Below are positions 16,475-24,864 of a DNA stretch of 64,000 nt, in pieces. The translations under genes and the position numbers were made by a program. The stretch lies in contig NZ_KE386572.1 of assembly GCF_000427665.1 (NCBI RefSeq), positions 3,720,373-3,784,372 on the forward strand. Reading direction: 5' to 3'. Each line of letters opens with the position of its first letter. The first letter of the stretch is position 1. The notes below the pieces were generated by a model. The model did not search any database. It saw only the letters and a list, made by a program, of their open reading frames with translations, and was not told the DNA's origin. This stretch comes from Geminicoccus roseus DSM 18922 (GTDB lineage: Bacteria; Pseudomonadota; Alphaproteobacteria; Geminicoccales; Geminicoccaceae).

Positions 16475-17994
16475 CGACACTCGCCGTTGGGACCGTCGAA
16501 CAGAATGTATCCGACCGACTGGCGCTTGTAGCTGGCGCCTTCCAGCAGCGCGCTCACGGCTCCTCGCATGGCCGCGGCCTCCATGTCGATGCCGAGCTTG
16601 GCGACCGCGCCGCTCAGCAGCCGCTCGGGCGGCACGTAGCCGAACACGTCGGCGTTCCAGGCGAGCAGGCACTGGGCCTGGCCAACCGGCGGGCCGAACA
16701 CTCCGGCGGGTGCGGTGACGTCGACCACCCGCGACGCGGCGAACCGCACCCGCAGGTTGCCGCCCAGATGCAGGTCGTCGACCACGATCGTGCCCTGCTG
16801 GAAGCCGCGCTCGCGCAGGCTCTCCGACAGCTCGGCGAACGGCGACAGGATCCGGCAGCGGCCGGGGCAGCTGTCGCCGCCCAAGAGATGCATGCCGGTG
16901 CGGATCCCGAGCGCCAGCACCACCACCAGGACCATCACGGTCAGCCAGCGGTCCACGGGCAGGTCGCGCGGATCCAGGAGTGCCGCGAACAGGATCGGCA
17001 GGGGCAGGAGCGGCACGATCATCCAGCGCTCGCTGAAATTGACCCCGCCGAAGGGGAGGATCAGCAGGGCGTGCAGCAGGAGCGCCACCAGCACATAGGT
17101 GCCGAGGATCCGGAAGGCCGGGTCGGCGCGCAGCCGGCCGCGGCGGCGCAGCAGCGCCGGAAGGAACACGATCAGCCCGAGGATCAGCCAGGGCTGCGGG
17201 AAGGCCAGCACCGCCAGGAGCAGGTCGAGCAGGCTGCCGAGCGCGCTCTTCTCGCCCCGGATCAGCACGGCGCTGCCGGCCGCCCCGATCGACTTGTGCG
17301 CCAGCAGCCACAACGCGTTGGGCAGGACGATCAGGGCGGCGACGGCCGCGGCCACCAGCGTGCCCGGATGCAGCACCGCCCGGCGCATCTCCGGCAGGAT
17401 CAGCCCGGTCAGCAGGAGCGCCGCCCCGGCCATGGCGAGGTTCCACTTGCCCAGGATGCCCAGGCCCAGCACCACGCCCAGCACGACATAGTCGACCATG
17501 GCCGGCCGCCCGGCCAGGCGCGCCGCCAGCCACAGGATCACCGCCACCGCGGTGGCGAGTACCGTGGAGTGGGTCAGGTCGACCTGGGCGTACCAGCCGA
17601 AGGTGTAGATGGTGGGCAGCGCCGACACCGCGATCGCGGCCCGGGCGTCGTCGCCGAGCCAGGCCTTGGCCGCCTTCCAGAACGCGAAGCAGAGCAGGCC
17701 CAAAAAGGCGTAGCGCAGCACGGTGATGGCGACGTAGCCGGTGCCGAACACCGGCTCGATCAGCAGCAGCAGCCAGGTGAACAGGGGGGGCTGCTCGGTG
17801 CGGTAGCCCCAGGACCAGGCCTGGGCGGCCAGGGCCTGCTCGGCGTCGTCCATGCCCAGGGTCGGGCCGATCAGGAGGCGCAGGAGGGCATGCAGGGCCA
17901 GCCAGCCGACGATCACGCTGGCGATCACCGCCGGTTCGGCAAGTCGGTTCCTGAGACTGGGAGCGCTCGGAGAGGTGTTCAGGGCGTCGGGCAC
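16471..17994 (-). CDS. Family 39 (ArnT-like) membrane glycosyltransferase
   Basis: A 507-residue polytopic inner-membrane protein. GPTLGMDDAEQALAAQAWSWGYRTEQPPLFTW near the N-terminus holds the acidic DD pair and the QPPL motif of ArnT/PMT-type transferases, followed by many hydrophobic helices and a C-terminal periplasmic domain of about 130 residues. It would take a sugar from a polyprenyl-phosphate donor, supplied by the adjacent GT2, and attach it to a periplasmic acceptor such as lipid A or another lipid. First gene of the coupled three-gene unit. Confidence 0.88.
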   Translation of the reverse strand: MPDALNTSPSAPSLRNRLAEPAVIASVIVGWLALHALLRLLIGPTLGMDDAEQALAAQAWSWGYRTEQPPLFTWLLLLIEPVFGTGYVAITVLRYAFLGLLCFAFWKAAKAWLGDDARAAIAVSALPTIYTFGWYAQVDLTHSTVLATAVAVILWLAARLAGRPAMVDYVVLGVVLGLGILGKWNLAMAGAALLLTGLILPEMRRAVLHPGTLVAAAVAALIVLPNALWLLAHKSIGAAGSAVLIRGEKSALGSLLDLLLAVLAFPQPWLILGLIVFLPALLRRRGRLRADPAFRILGTYVLVALLLHALLILPFGGVNFSERWMIVPLLPLPILFAALLDPRDLPVDRWLTVMVLVVVLALGIRTGMHLLGGDSCPGRCRILSPFAELSESLRERGFQQGTIVVDDLHLGGNLRVRFAASRVVDVTAPAGVFGPPVGQAQCLLAWNADVFGYVPPERLLSGAVAKLGIDMEAAAMRGAVSALLEGASYKRQSVGYILFDGPNGECR

Positions 17995-18091
17995 GGCCCG
18001 CCTTCTGGTACGAGGGACGCCCGCACCCTAGCCATGGTCCCGCGAAGAACAACCGGCTTCGTCATGTCTCAGGCGGCACCGGGCATGATGG

Positions 18092-19267
18092 TCATCCGAG
18101 CACCGCGGCCAGCCGTCCGGCCAGCGGGTCCAGCTCCTCCGAGCCAAGGCAGATCGGATTCACCACCAGCCGGCCGGAGCGATGCTGCTCGACATCCAGG
18201 CGGACCGACGGCGTGCCGCCCTCCAGCGCCATCACCACCGGCCAGGCCTCGCGCTCCAGGTCGAGCCGGAGCAGGGGCACCGTGCCCGGCAGGATCGTCG
18301 TGGCCATCCCGGCGATCCCCGCCAGGCGCGCCTGCAGCGCCTCGAGCAGCTGGAGCCAGCGCTGGCTGCGCTCCCGGTCGTCTTCGGCCAGGAACAGGTC
18401 GAGGGCGGTCAGCAGGCCGACGATCTGCTCCTTGCCGACCTTGCAGGGCCGGCCGATCCCATGGGGTGGCAGGCCGCGCAGCCTGGAAAGGTCGATGAAG
18501 TCGGGGTTTGGGCGGAACTGCTCCAGCCAGACGTCGAGGTCGAGCATCTGCAGTGCAGCGGCCATGATCAGGTCGCGCCGGCCGGCCAGGATGCCCGAAG
18601 CCTGCGGGCCGCCCAGCGCCTTGCCGCCGGAAAACGCCACCAGGTCGGCGCCCTCGTCGGTGAACCGGCGCAGGTTGGCGGACGGCGGCAGCTGGGCGGC
18701 CGCGTCGACGATCACCGGGACGCCGGCCGCGTGGGCGACCTCGGCCAGCTGGGCCAGGCCCGGCTGGGCCTGGGCATCGGCCACCCACAGCACCGCCGCG
18801 GTGTCCGGGCCGATCGCGTCGGCAAACTCCCAGGGCTCGGCGTCGCGCACCCCGGCCCCGGCATAGCGGTCGGGCAGGCCGACCTCGACCAGCCGCACCC
18901 CGGCGGTCCGCACCGCATGGTCGTAGAAATTGCGCTGCGAGCGGGCGACCACCACCTCGCCGGGCATGCCGGCGATCTGCGGCAACCGCGCCATCCGGCC
19001 GGGATCCAGTCCGGTCACGCAGGCCGCGGTCGCCAGCAGCAGCCCGGCCGCAGCACCGCTGGTCACCAGGCCCGCCTCCGCGCCGGTGGCCTGCGCGATC
19101 CGCCGGGACGCCGCCGCCTGCAGGTCGGCCATGTCCACGCAGCTGCCGGCGGCCTCGGCCATCGCCGCCAGCACCTCCGGCCGGATCCTTCCCCCGGACA
19201 GCCGCGTGGCCGGGCCCTTGCCGTTGATGACCGGCCGGACCCCGAGCCTGGCGTAGACCGACGTCAT
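18092..19267 (-). CDS. PLP-dependent enzyme of the SelA/DgaE-like family
   Basis: A 391-residue fold-type I PLP enzyme. It starts MTSVYARLGVRPVINGKGPATRLSGG, the L-seryl-tRNA(Sec) synthase-like opening, and LVAFSGGKALGGPQASG carries the predicted Schiff-base lysine (SGGK). VIVDAAAQLPP supplies the Asp that contacts the pyridine nitrogen. In this family only true SelA acts in selenocysteine formation; shorter relatives without the N-terminal tRNA-binding domain, as here, act on amino-sugar acids or unknown substrates. Nothing nearby suggests selenium metabolism. Substrate unknown. Confidence 0.85.
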   Translation of the reverse strand: MTSVYARLGVRPVINGKGPATRLSGGRIRPEVLAAMAEAAGSCVDMADLQAAASRRIAQATGAEAGLVTSGAAAGLLLATAACVTGLDPGRMARLPQIAGMPGEVVVARSQRNFYDHAVRTAGVRLVEVGLPDRYAGAGVRDAEPWEFADAIGPDTAAVLWVADAQAQPGLAQLAEVAHAAGVPVIVDAAAQLPPSANLRRFTDEGADLVAFSGGKALGGPQASGILAGRRDLIMAAALQMLDLDVWLEQFRPNPDFIDLSRLRGLPPHGIGRPCKVGKEQIVGLLTALDLFLAEDDRERSQRWLQLLEALQARLAGIAGMATTILPGTVPLLRLDLEREAWPVVMALEGGTPSVRLDVEQHRSGRLVVNPICLGSEELDPLAGRLAAVLG

Positions 19268-19273
19268 CGCTTG

Positions 19274-19624
19274 TCAGTACTGGTTGGGATTGCCCGGGAC
19301 GATCGTCCCGGTGCCGCTGTCCTGCCCGTCCTTCATCCAGGTCACGGAATCGCCGTCGACCTCGGCCTGGTAGCAGGTGGCCGGCTCCTCGCCATACTTG
19401 AAGCACATCTCGTTGTCGCGGATCCGCCAGCGGCCCTCATAGTCCTTGCTGTGGATGCTGCCGTCCTCGGCGTAGAACTCGGAATAGGCGCCGGTGAGCG
19501 CCATGTCCCCCTGGACGGTGTTGCCGATCAGCGCGCTGCGGATGGCGTCGCCGTCCGCCGTCGCGGCCCGGGCGGCCGGCACGGTCAGGAGGAGACAGGC
19601 AAGGGCGGCGGACATCCTGAGCAT
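19274..19624 (-). CDS. Small secreted protein, unknown function
   Basis: A 116-residue protein with a clear signal peptide (MLRMSAALACLLLTVPAARA, cleavage after ARA). The mature part is about 95 residues, polar and beta-rich, with two cysteines (MCFKYG and ATCYQA) that could form a disulfide, and repeated acidic/aromatic strands (YSEFYAEDGSIHSKDYEGRWRI). The pattern resembles small periplasmic lipocalin-like domains of the DUF995 type, but I cannot confirm a family. The ATG at 19624 with GGAG nine bases upstream is preferred over the TTG at 19633. It lies 6 bases upstream of the PLP gene and is probably co-transcribed. Confidence 0.7.
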   Translation of the reverse strand: MLRMSAALACLLLTVPAARAATADGDAIRSALIGNTVQGDMALTGAYSEFYAEDGSIHSKDYEGRWRIRDNEMCFKYGEEPATCYQAEVDGDSVTWMKDGQDSGTGTIVPGNPNQY

Positions 19625-19793
19625 CCAGGGCAACTCCGGTCGTGGACTTGACCTGCACAGCTAGGCCGCGGCCGGTGCCGCGGCAAGCGGGCAGCCCTGT
19701 CGCGATCGCGCACGTGATCGGGACAGGCGAGGCGAGCCTTTGCCGTTTGGATCCTCTATAGGGCTGGCATCCCTGGATGTCCGGTGCCTCGTC

Positions 19794-21194
19794 ATGTCGA
19801 TCAGCGTCTTCGACCTCTTCAAGATCGGGATCGGTCCCTCCTCCTCCCACACCGTGGGCCCGATGCGGGCCGCGCGCACCTTTGCGGAAGGCCTGGCCCG
19901 GGACGGGCTGTTGGAGCGCACCGGCTCGGTGAAGGCGGAGCTGTTCGGCTCGCTGGGCGCCACCGGCGTCGGCCATGGTTCCAACAAGGCGGTGATGCTG
20001 GGGCTGGAGGGCGAGGCGCCGGAAAGCGTCGCGGTGGAGACGGCGGCGGGCCGGGTGGCGGCGATCCGCGCGGACAAGCGCCTGAACCTGATGGGCAGCC
20101 GGGCCATCCCGTTCGAGGAGGGCGTGCACCTGGTCCTCCATCGCAAGAAGTCGCTGCCCTTCCATCCCAACGGGATGCGGTTCACCGCCCTCGACACAGC
20201 AGGCCAGCCCCTGCGCGCGGCGGTTTATTATTCGGTGGGCGGCGGCTTCGTGGTCGACGAGGCGGAGGCCGGGGCCGACCGGATCAAGCCGGACCGGACG
20301 CCCTTGCGCCACCCATTCACCACCGGCGACCGGCTGCTGGCGATCTGCGCCGAGACCGGGCTTCGGGTCAGCGACGTGATGCTGCAGAACGAGCTGGCCT
20401 GGCGCGACGAGGCGGAGATCCGCCGCCGGCTCCTGGAGATCTGGTCAGTGATGCAGGAATGCGTGCGCAACGGCTGCGCGCGCGAGGGCATCCTGCCGGG
20501 CGGGCTGAAGGTGCGCCGCCGCGCGCGCGTTTTGTACGAGAAGCTGCAGTCCGAGCCGGAGCGGGCGCTGACCGACCCGCTCACCATCATCGACTGGGTG
20601 AACCTCTACGCGCTGGCGGTGAACGAGGAGAACGCGGCGGGCGGCCGGGTGGTGACGGCGCCCACCAATGGTGCCGCCGGCATCATTCCGGCGGTGATGC
20701 ACTATTATGCCCGTTTCGTGCCCAGCCGCTCCGACGACGGGATCGTCCGCTTCCTGCTGACCGCGGGCGCCATCGGCATCCTGTTCAAGGAGAACGCCTC
20801 GATCTCCGGCGCCGAGGTCGGCTGCCAGGGCGAGGTCGGCTCGGCCTGCTCGATGGCGGCGGCGGGCCTGGCCGAAGTTTTGGGCGGCTGCCCCCGCCAG
20901 GTGGAGAACGCCGCCGAGATCGCCATGGAGCACAATCTCGGTCTGACCTGCGACCCGATTGGCGGGCTGGTCCAGATCCCTTGCATCGAGCGCAACGCCA
21001 TGGCCTCGGTCAAGGCGATCAACGCCGCCCGCATGGCGCTACGCGGCGACGGTGAGCATTTCGTCAGCCTGGACAAGGTGATCCGCACCATGCGCGACAC
21101 CGGCGCCGACATGAAGACCAAGTACAAGGAAACCGCCCGGGGCGGGTTGGCGGTGAACGTGGTCGAGGTGCCGGTCAGCGTGGTGGACTGCTGA
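19794..21194 (+). CDS. sdaA: L-serine ammonia-lyase (serine dehydratase)
   Basis: A 466-residue single-chain iron-sulfur L-serine dehydratase that makes pyruvate and ammonia. It starts [23 protein letters not shown], the substrate-loop signature of the beta domain. The alpha domain follows with [13 protein letters not shown], the Cys pair region [18 protein letters not shown] and [20 protein letters not shown], whose cysteines ligate the [4Fe-4S] cluster. Length and domain order match E. coli SdaA. The ATG at 19794 is chosen because it begins the family N-terminus; an in-frame ATG at 19740 would add 18 unrelated residues. Confidence 0.95.
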   Translation: MSISVFDLFKIGIGPSSSHTVGPMRAARTFAEGLARDGLLERTGSVKAELFGSLGATGVGHGSNKAVMLGLEGEAPESVAVETAAGRVAAIRADKRLNLMGSRAIPFEEGVHLVLHRKKSLPFHPNGMRFTALDTAGQPLRAAVYYSVGGGFVVDEAEAGADRIKPDRTPLRHPFTTGDRLLAICAETGLRVSDVMLQNELAWRDEAEIRRRLLEIWSVMQECVRNGCAREGILPGGLKVRRRARVLYEKLQSEPERALTDPLTIIDWVNLYALAVNEENAAGGRVVTAPTNGAAGIIPAVMHYYARFVPSRSDDGIVRFLLTAGAIGILFKENASISGAEVGCQGEVGSACSMAAAGLAEVLGGCPRQVENAAEIAMEHNLGLTCDPIGGLVQIPCIERNAMASVKAINAARMALRGDGEHFVSLDKVIRTMRDTGADMKTKYKETARGGLAVNVVEVPVSVVDC

Positions 21195-21320
21195 GGGTAG
21201 GTCTGCCCGACAACGCCGGATGCGACCGTTGGCGGGTTTGCCTGCGCGATTCCGTCCAGCCTTAACCAGATCTTCAGGACCGGATGGCATGGTCCTGCAA
21301 GGGGCTGGACGGGATCGAAG

Positions 21321-21519
21321 GTGACGGAACGGATCTATCTCATCGACGGCGCCAGTCGGCTGACGGAACTTCATCGCTCCGACTACAGCTCGGAAGACCT
21401 TTTCCAGAGTCTCCTGGGCGAGCACCCGGCTTTGCTGCGGCTGGCGGCAGGCCCCCTAAGGCGCACTGCTCCTGGTGAAGCGGGAGCAGGCCAGGGACAC
21501 CCGGGCGCGCCGCGAGGTC
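21321..21519 (+). pseudogene. 5' remnant of a PD-(D/E)XK nuclease-like gene
   Basis: Starting at 21321, [39 protein letters not shown] matches, to my recollection, the opening of a conserved protein family with a PD-(D/E)XK-type core. The frame then shifts near 21455: reading in the next frame from 21463 gives LLLVKREQARDTRARREV. In intact relatives the WLLVRRE segment and the DTRxRREV segment are separated by roughly 30 residues that contain the catalytic (PTLVEVKR) core, so that core is deleted here. The coding similarity ends at 21519. The remainder of the gene resumes at 22141. Confidence 0.7.
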
Positions 21520-22140
21520 ACTAGTTCGGCGGGTGATTACGTTCGTTGACCCAGTTGCGCCGGGTGATCCTCGTCACGGCCTCGGCTTGACGGAATAGGC
21601 ATCTCGCTGCCCATACAAGTGAGGGCAGGGGCCGCGCCCGGCGAAAAGGCGGCGCAACAGAGAGGTTGACGATGTACGGTGCTGCCCTAGCGATCATGAT
21701 CATGCTGGGCCTATCGGCGTGCACCACTGCATCCCAACCAGACCGAGCGCAGTACGAGTTGCTAAGGACTAGGTTGCAGGAAGACCCGGCCCTGCGACAG
21801 GCGATGTTTCAGGATTGCACCGAACGCATGGACGCCTTCGCTCTCAAGGAGCGTGAGATGGCCGCAGCTGTTCTACAGACCGATGTGGGCACATTCCCGA
21901 GTCTCTTCTGCCGCCGGCTCCTTGATGGATTCGCGAGCGGGCGGGTCAGTATTGATGACGTCAAGGCCATGGAGCGGGGTGCCCTGGCCACCGATCCTGA
22001 TGTGATGCGCCGGGTCTTGCCCGTAATGCTGGGGCAGGAGCCGCCCGGGATTTAGGCGACGATCAGGACGCCCGCCGCCGCCTGAAGTCTTCCTGCTCCG
22101 CCTCGCGGAGAATGTCCTGGGGACATCCGAGCGCGGCGGG
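21520..22140. other. Inserted segment splitting the nuclease-like gene
   Basis: These 621 bases separate RREV of the left remnant from GQMLDYAAN of the right one, two pieces that are contiguous in the intact family. I found no terminal inverted repeats, target duplication or transposase, so it is not a recognisable insertion sequence. It holds one plausible gene, a small lipoprotein at 21672-22055. Base composition is lower in GC than the surroundings in its first half. Confidence 0.55.
21672..22055 (+). CDS. Small predicted lipoprotein, unknown function
   Basis: A 127-residue protein with a lipoprotein signal: MYGAALAIMIMLGLSAC, lipobox LSAC, so Cys17 would be acylated. The mature part is helical and charged, with two further cysteines (DCTERM and LFCRRLL) and the stretch LREDPALRQAMFQDC-like, i.e. 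short amphipathic helices. I do not recognise the family. The ATG at 21672 with GAGAGG six bases upstream is preferred to a TTG at 21666. A TTGACG box near 21585 could be its -35. It sits wholly inside the insert that splits the neighbouring pseudogene. Confidence 0.65.
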   Translation: MYGAALAIMIMLGLSACTTASQPDRAQYELLRTRLQEDPALRQAMFQDCTERMDAFALKEREMAAAVLQTDVGTFPSLFCRRLLDGFASGRVSIDDVKAMERGALATDPDVMRRVLPVMLGQEPPGI

Positions 22141-22986
22141 GGGCAAATGCTCGATTATGCCGCCAACGGGATTGCCTACTGGTCGATCGAGCAGATCATC
22201 GCCGCGTTTCATGCGACCGCCCAGCGCGATGGAAAGGAGCCGGACGAACTGCTGTCATCGTTCCTGGAGGGTGCCGACCCCGAAGCCTACTGGCGGCAGG
22301 TCGAGGCCAACTTGCGGTCGGGTCGCATCCGGATGCTGTTCGTCGCCGACCGGATCCCCAAGGAACTGGCCCGGATCGTCGAGTTCCTCAACGAACAGAT
22401 GCGCCCGGCCGAGGTGCTTGCCGTCGAGGTGGAGCAGTTCGTGAACGCTGCCGGTGTCCGCACCCTGGTGCCGCGGCTGGTCGGCGCCACCGAACGGGCC
22501 CGTACCGCTAAGGCGGTTGGCGGTCCGCGGAGCCTGCCGTCCGAGGCCGAGTGGCTGGATGAGCTGGAAGGCAGCTTCGGCAGCCGGTCGCGCCAGGGCG
22601 CGGAGCGTGCCATCGCCTGGTTCCGTGCCGGGCAGTGCGAGGTGGGTCCGACCGATACCGGCGATTCGATGGTCGCCCGTCTCCTTAGGACCGACGGCAA
22701 GCCGACCTGGCCGTTCTTCCTCCGCAAGAGCACGGGACGGCTGGAGATCTCGTTCCAGCGGCTGGCGAGCGTGCCCCAGTTCCGGGACGAGGAGGTCCGG
22801 CAGGAACTGCTGGCCAGGTTCGCGCTTCTGCCCACGCAGACCTTCACCACCGGCAAGACGACCGGCTGGCCGGCCCTGGCGCTGGAAGACCTGCTGGACG
22901 ACGATCTCTGGCATGCCTTCACCGACCTGGCCGTGGAAATCCTCGCCGGCATCGGCGGCGGCCGGACAGGTCGCGGCGCGGGGTAA
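22141..22986 (+). pseudogene. 3' remnant of the PD-(D/E)XK nuclease-like gene
   Basis: The reading frame GQMLDYAANGIAYWSIEQI resumes the family that begins at 21321. The ATG at 22147 is an internal methionine of that family, so the apparent 279-residue protein is the C-terminal part only. It keeps the conserved RIRMLFVADRIPKELARIVEFLNEQMRPAEVLAVEVEQF block and a variable C-terminal region, but lacks the catalytic nuclease core. A GGGG stretch just before the ATG could still allow translation, so a shortened product is possible. No further frameshift was found before the stop. Confidence 0.7.
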
Positions 22987-23153
22987 GGCCAGGGGGGCGA
23001 CGGGCAGCCGGACGGTTGGCCTGAACAAGGATCCGGCCGCGCCTCGGCCATTTCAGATGAATGGCCCGGTCTGTTCGTGCTATGCTCCCTGCATGGCGCG
23101 CCAAGACGCCAACACCGGATGAGACGCCCGGATCGGCCTGTTGTCGGGCCGGC

Positions 23154-23178
23154 GGCGGTGGTGCCGCGCGCCACCGCC
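23154..23178. terminator. Hairpin upstream of ybaK
   Basis: GGCGGTGG (23154-23161) pairs with CCACCGCC (23171-23178) around a 9-base loop. It stands 170 bases after the pseudogene stop and 39 bases before the next start, and lacks a T-run. It may end transcription of the remnant gene or shape the next leader. Confidence 0.35.
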
Positions 23179-23216
23179 GTCTCGACGGCCAGAATGGCTT
23201 GTGTACAATCTCCCGC

Positions 23217-23687
23217 ATGAACGACGAAGCCTCGCCCGTGGAGCGCGTCCGGCAGCTGCTGGGCCCGGATCACCCCGTGATCGAGTTCGATGCCAGCACG
23301 GCGACCTCCGCCGAGGCGGCGCAGGCGATCGGCTGCGACGTGGCGCAGATCGCCAAGTCGCTGATCTTCAAGAGCCGGAGCGGCCGGCCGGTGCTGGTGG
23401 TGGCGTCCGGGGCGAACCGGGTCGACGAGAAGAAGGTCGGCGCGATCCTGGGCGAGAAGGTCGGCCGGGCCGACCCGGACTTCGTGCTGGCCGCCACCGG
23501 CTATCCGGTGGGCGGCGTGGCGCCGGTGGGCCACCTCCAGGCCGTGGTTGTCCTGCTCGACGCGGACCTGCAGGGCTTTGCCGAGATCTGGGCGGCGGCA
23601 GGGGCGCCCAACGCCGTGTTCCGGCTGACCCCGGCCGGGCTGGCCCGCCTGACCGGCGGCCGGTTCGCCGAGGTGGCGCGCCGCTGA
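23217..23687 (+). CDS. YbaK/EbsC-family aminoacyl-tRNA deacylase
   Basis: A 156-residue protein of the YbaK/ProX-type editing family, which hydrolyses mischarged aminoacyl-tRNAs. Markers are AAQAIGCDVAQIAKSLIFKS, VLVVASGANRVDEKKVGAILG (with the conserved catalytic-site Lys pair) and TGYPVGGVAPVGH. The ATG at 23217 follows an ACAATCTCCCGC leader and begins the conventional N-terminus; 52 codons of open frame upstream are not family-like. Which mischarged pair it edits (Cys-tRNA(Pro), Ala-tRNA(Pro) or other) cannot be told. Confidence 0.9.
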   Translation: MNDEASPVERVRQLLGPDHPVIEFDASTATSAEAAQAIGCDVAQIAKSLIFKSRSGRPVLVVASGANRVDEKKVGAILGEKVGRADPDFVLAATGYPVGGVAPVGHLQAVVVLLDADLQGFAEIWAAAGAPNAVFRLTPAGLARLTGGRFAEVARR

Positions 23688-23728
23688 GCGGGCCTCGCCG
23701 GCGTCCCGGCCGGGGCGAACCCGGGGGA

Positions 23729-24724
23729 TCAGGCCAAAACGATCAGGGTTTGCGGCGTTGGCTCCAGCGGCACGAACTCCACTGTCCCGAACCCGGCCTT
23801 GTGAGCCATGTCGGCGAATTCCGCCCGGGTATGGGCCTGGCCGGCCGGGGTGTTGTTCAGCATCAGGTAGCTGAACAGGCCGGCAAACGGCGGCGTCACC
23901 CGGTCCTCCCCGGCCACGAACTCCGGGAGAAGCGCCCGTCCGCCCGGCGCCAGCGCCGCCTTCGCCTTCTCCAGCAGGCGGATGCAGGCCGGCGCATCGA
24001 AGTGATGCAGGAGATGCGCCATCATCACGAGGTCGAAGGAATCGCCGAACGGCACCTCGAACGCGTCGCCGGGCAGCGTCCGGTAGCGCTCGGAAAGGCC
24101 AGCCTCGGCGGCGTTGCGGCGGGCGACGTCCAGAACCGGTGCGCCGTCGATGGCGGTCACCACCGCGCCTGGCGCCTGCCGGGCAAGGGCGATGCCCCAC
24201 ATCCCGTGGCCGGCCGCCACATCGAGGATCGCCGCCGGCTTCAGGTTCCAGCCTGCCACGATCCCGGCGGTCATCGCGGCCGCCGGGCCCATGAACGGCA
24301 CCATGCTCTCGGCGAAGCGGACCCAGAGCGGGTTGTCGGGCGTGGCGGTGGCGCGGCCGTCCGCACCGCCCCGGCGGACATTGCCGGCCGGATCGGTCAG
24401 CGAGAGGGCGGTCATCTCCGGGGCGGCCAGGAACCCGGTCACCGAGCCCAGGAACATCGGCGAGCGCCGGTCGAGGAACGCCGCCGAAGGCTCGGCAAGC
24501 CCGTAGCTCTCCCCGTCCTTGGTGAGCAGGCCCAGCACGACCAGGTAGTCGGCCAGCGCCCGAATGCCGCGCTCCGACGCCTGCGTGCGCGCGGCCAGCG
24601 CCGGGATGGTCTGAGCTCCGGCGCCGATTTCCGTGAACAGGTCGAGCTCGACCGCGGCGGACACCGCCGCGGTCTTGGTGAAGCCGAGGATCGCGTCGAT
24701 CACCAGATCGGGTGAGGCAGGCAT
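23729..24724 (-). CDS. SAM-dependent methyltransferase (O-methyltransferase type)
   Basis: A 331-residue protein with an N-terminal dimerisation winged-helix domain (VIDAILGFTKTAAVSAAVELDLFTEIG) and a C-terminal class I methyltransferase. The SAM motif I is ILDVAAGHGMWGIALA, motif II region ends in AIDGAPV, and MMAHLLHHFD is the motif IV area. The layout matches acetylserotonin/hydroxyneurosporene-type O-methyltransferases. The substrate is unknown. The ATG at 24724 with GGAG nine bases upstream was chosen over a GTG at 24739. It is divergent from the GMC oxidoreductase. Confidence 0.87.
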   Translation of the reverse strand: MPASPDLVIDAILGFTKTAAVSAAVELDLFTEIGAGAQTIPALAARTQASERGIRALADYLVVLGLLTKDGESYGLAEPSAAFLDRRSPMFLGSVTGFLAAPEMTALSLTDPAGNVRRGGADGRATATPDNPLWVRFAESMVPFMGPAAAMTAGIVAGWNLKPAAILDVAAGHGMWGIALARQAPGAVVTAIDGAPVLDVARRNAAEAGLSERYRTLPGDAFEVPFGDSFDLVMMAHLLHHFDAPACIRLLEKAKAALAPGGRALLPEFVAGEDRVTPPFAGLFSYLMLNNTPAGQAHTRAEFADMAHKAGFGTVEFVPLEPTPQTLIVLA

Positions 24725-24864
24725 GGTCGCACGCTCCACGAATATAGTTGTGGCCGATCTGGACGCTGCTCCATCGCAGGATGCCGGTCAACGGCCAGGG
24801 CCATGGCTTGCGGGCGCGGCGCAAGCCCGGCACTGATCGGGGCAACCACAGGGAGGCGAGGGCG

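Noticed and set aside
15467-18052. An 861-residue glycosyltransferase fused to an upstream domain
   Set aside because: The upstream half is the GT39 gene read in another frame. The true GT2 starts at 16474 with ATGA overlap.
21520-22140. An insertion sequence in the broken nuclease-like gene
   Set aside because: I found no transposase, no terminal inverted repeats and no target duplication, so the segment is reported only as an insert of unknown origin.
22147-22986. Intact 279-residue protein starting at the ATG at 22147
   Set aside because: The first residues (MLDYAANGIAYW) are internal to a family whose upstream part lies at 21321-21519, so it is treated as a 3' remnant, though it could still be translated.
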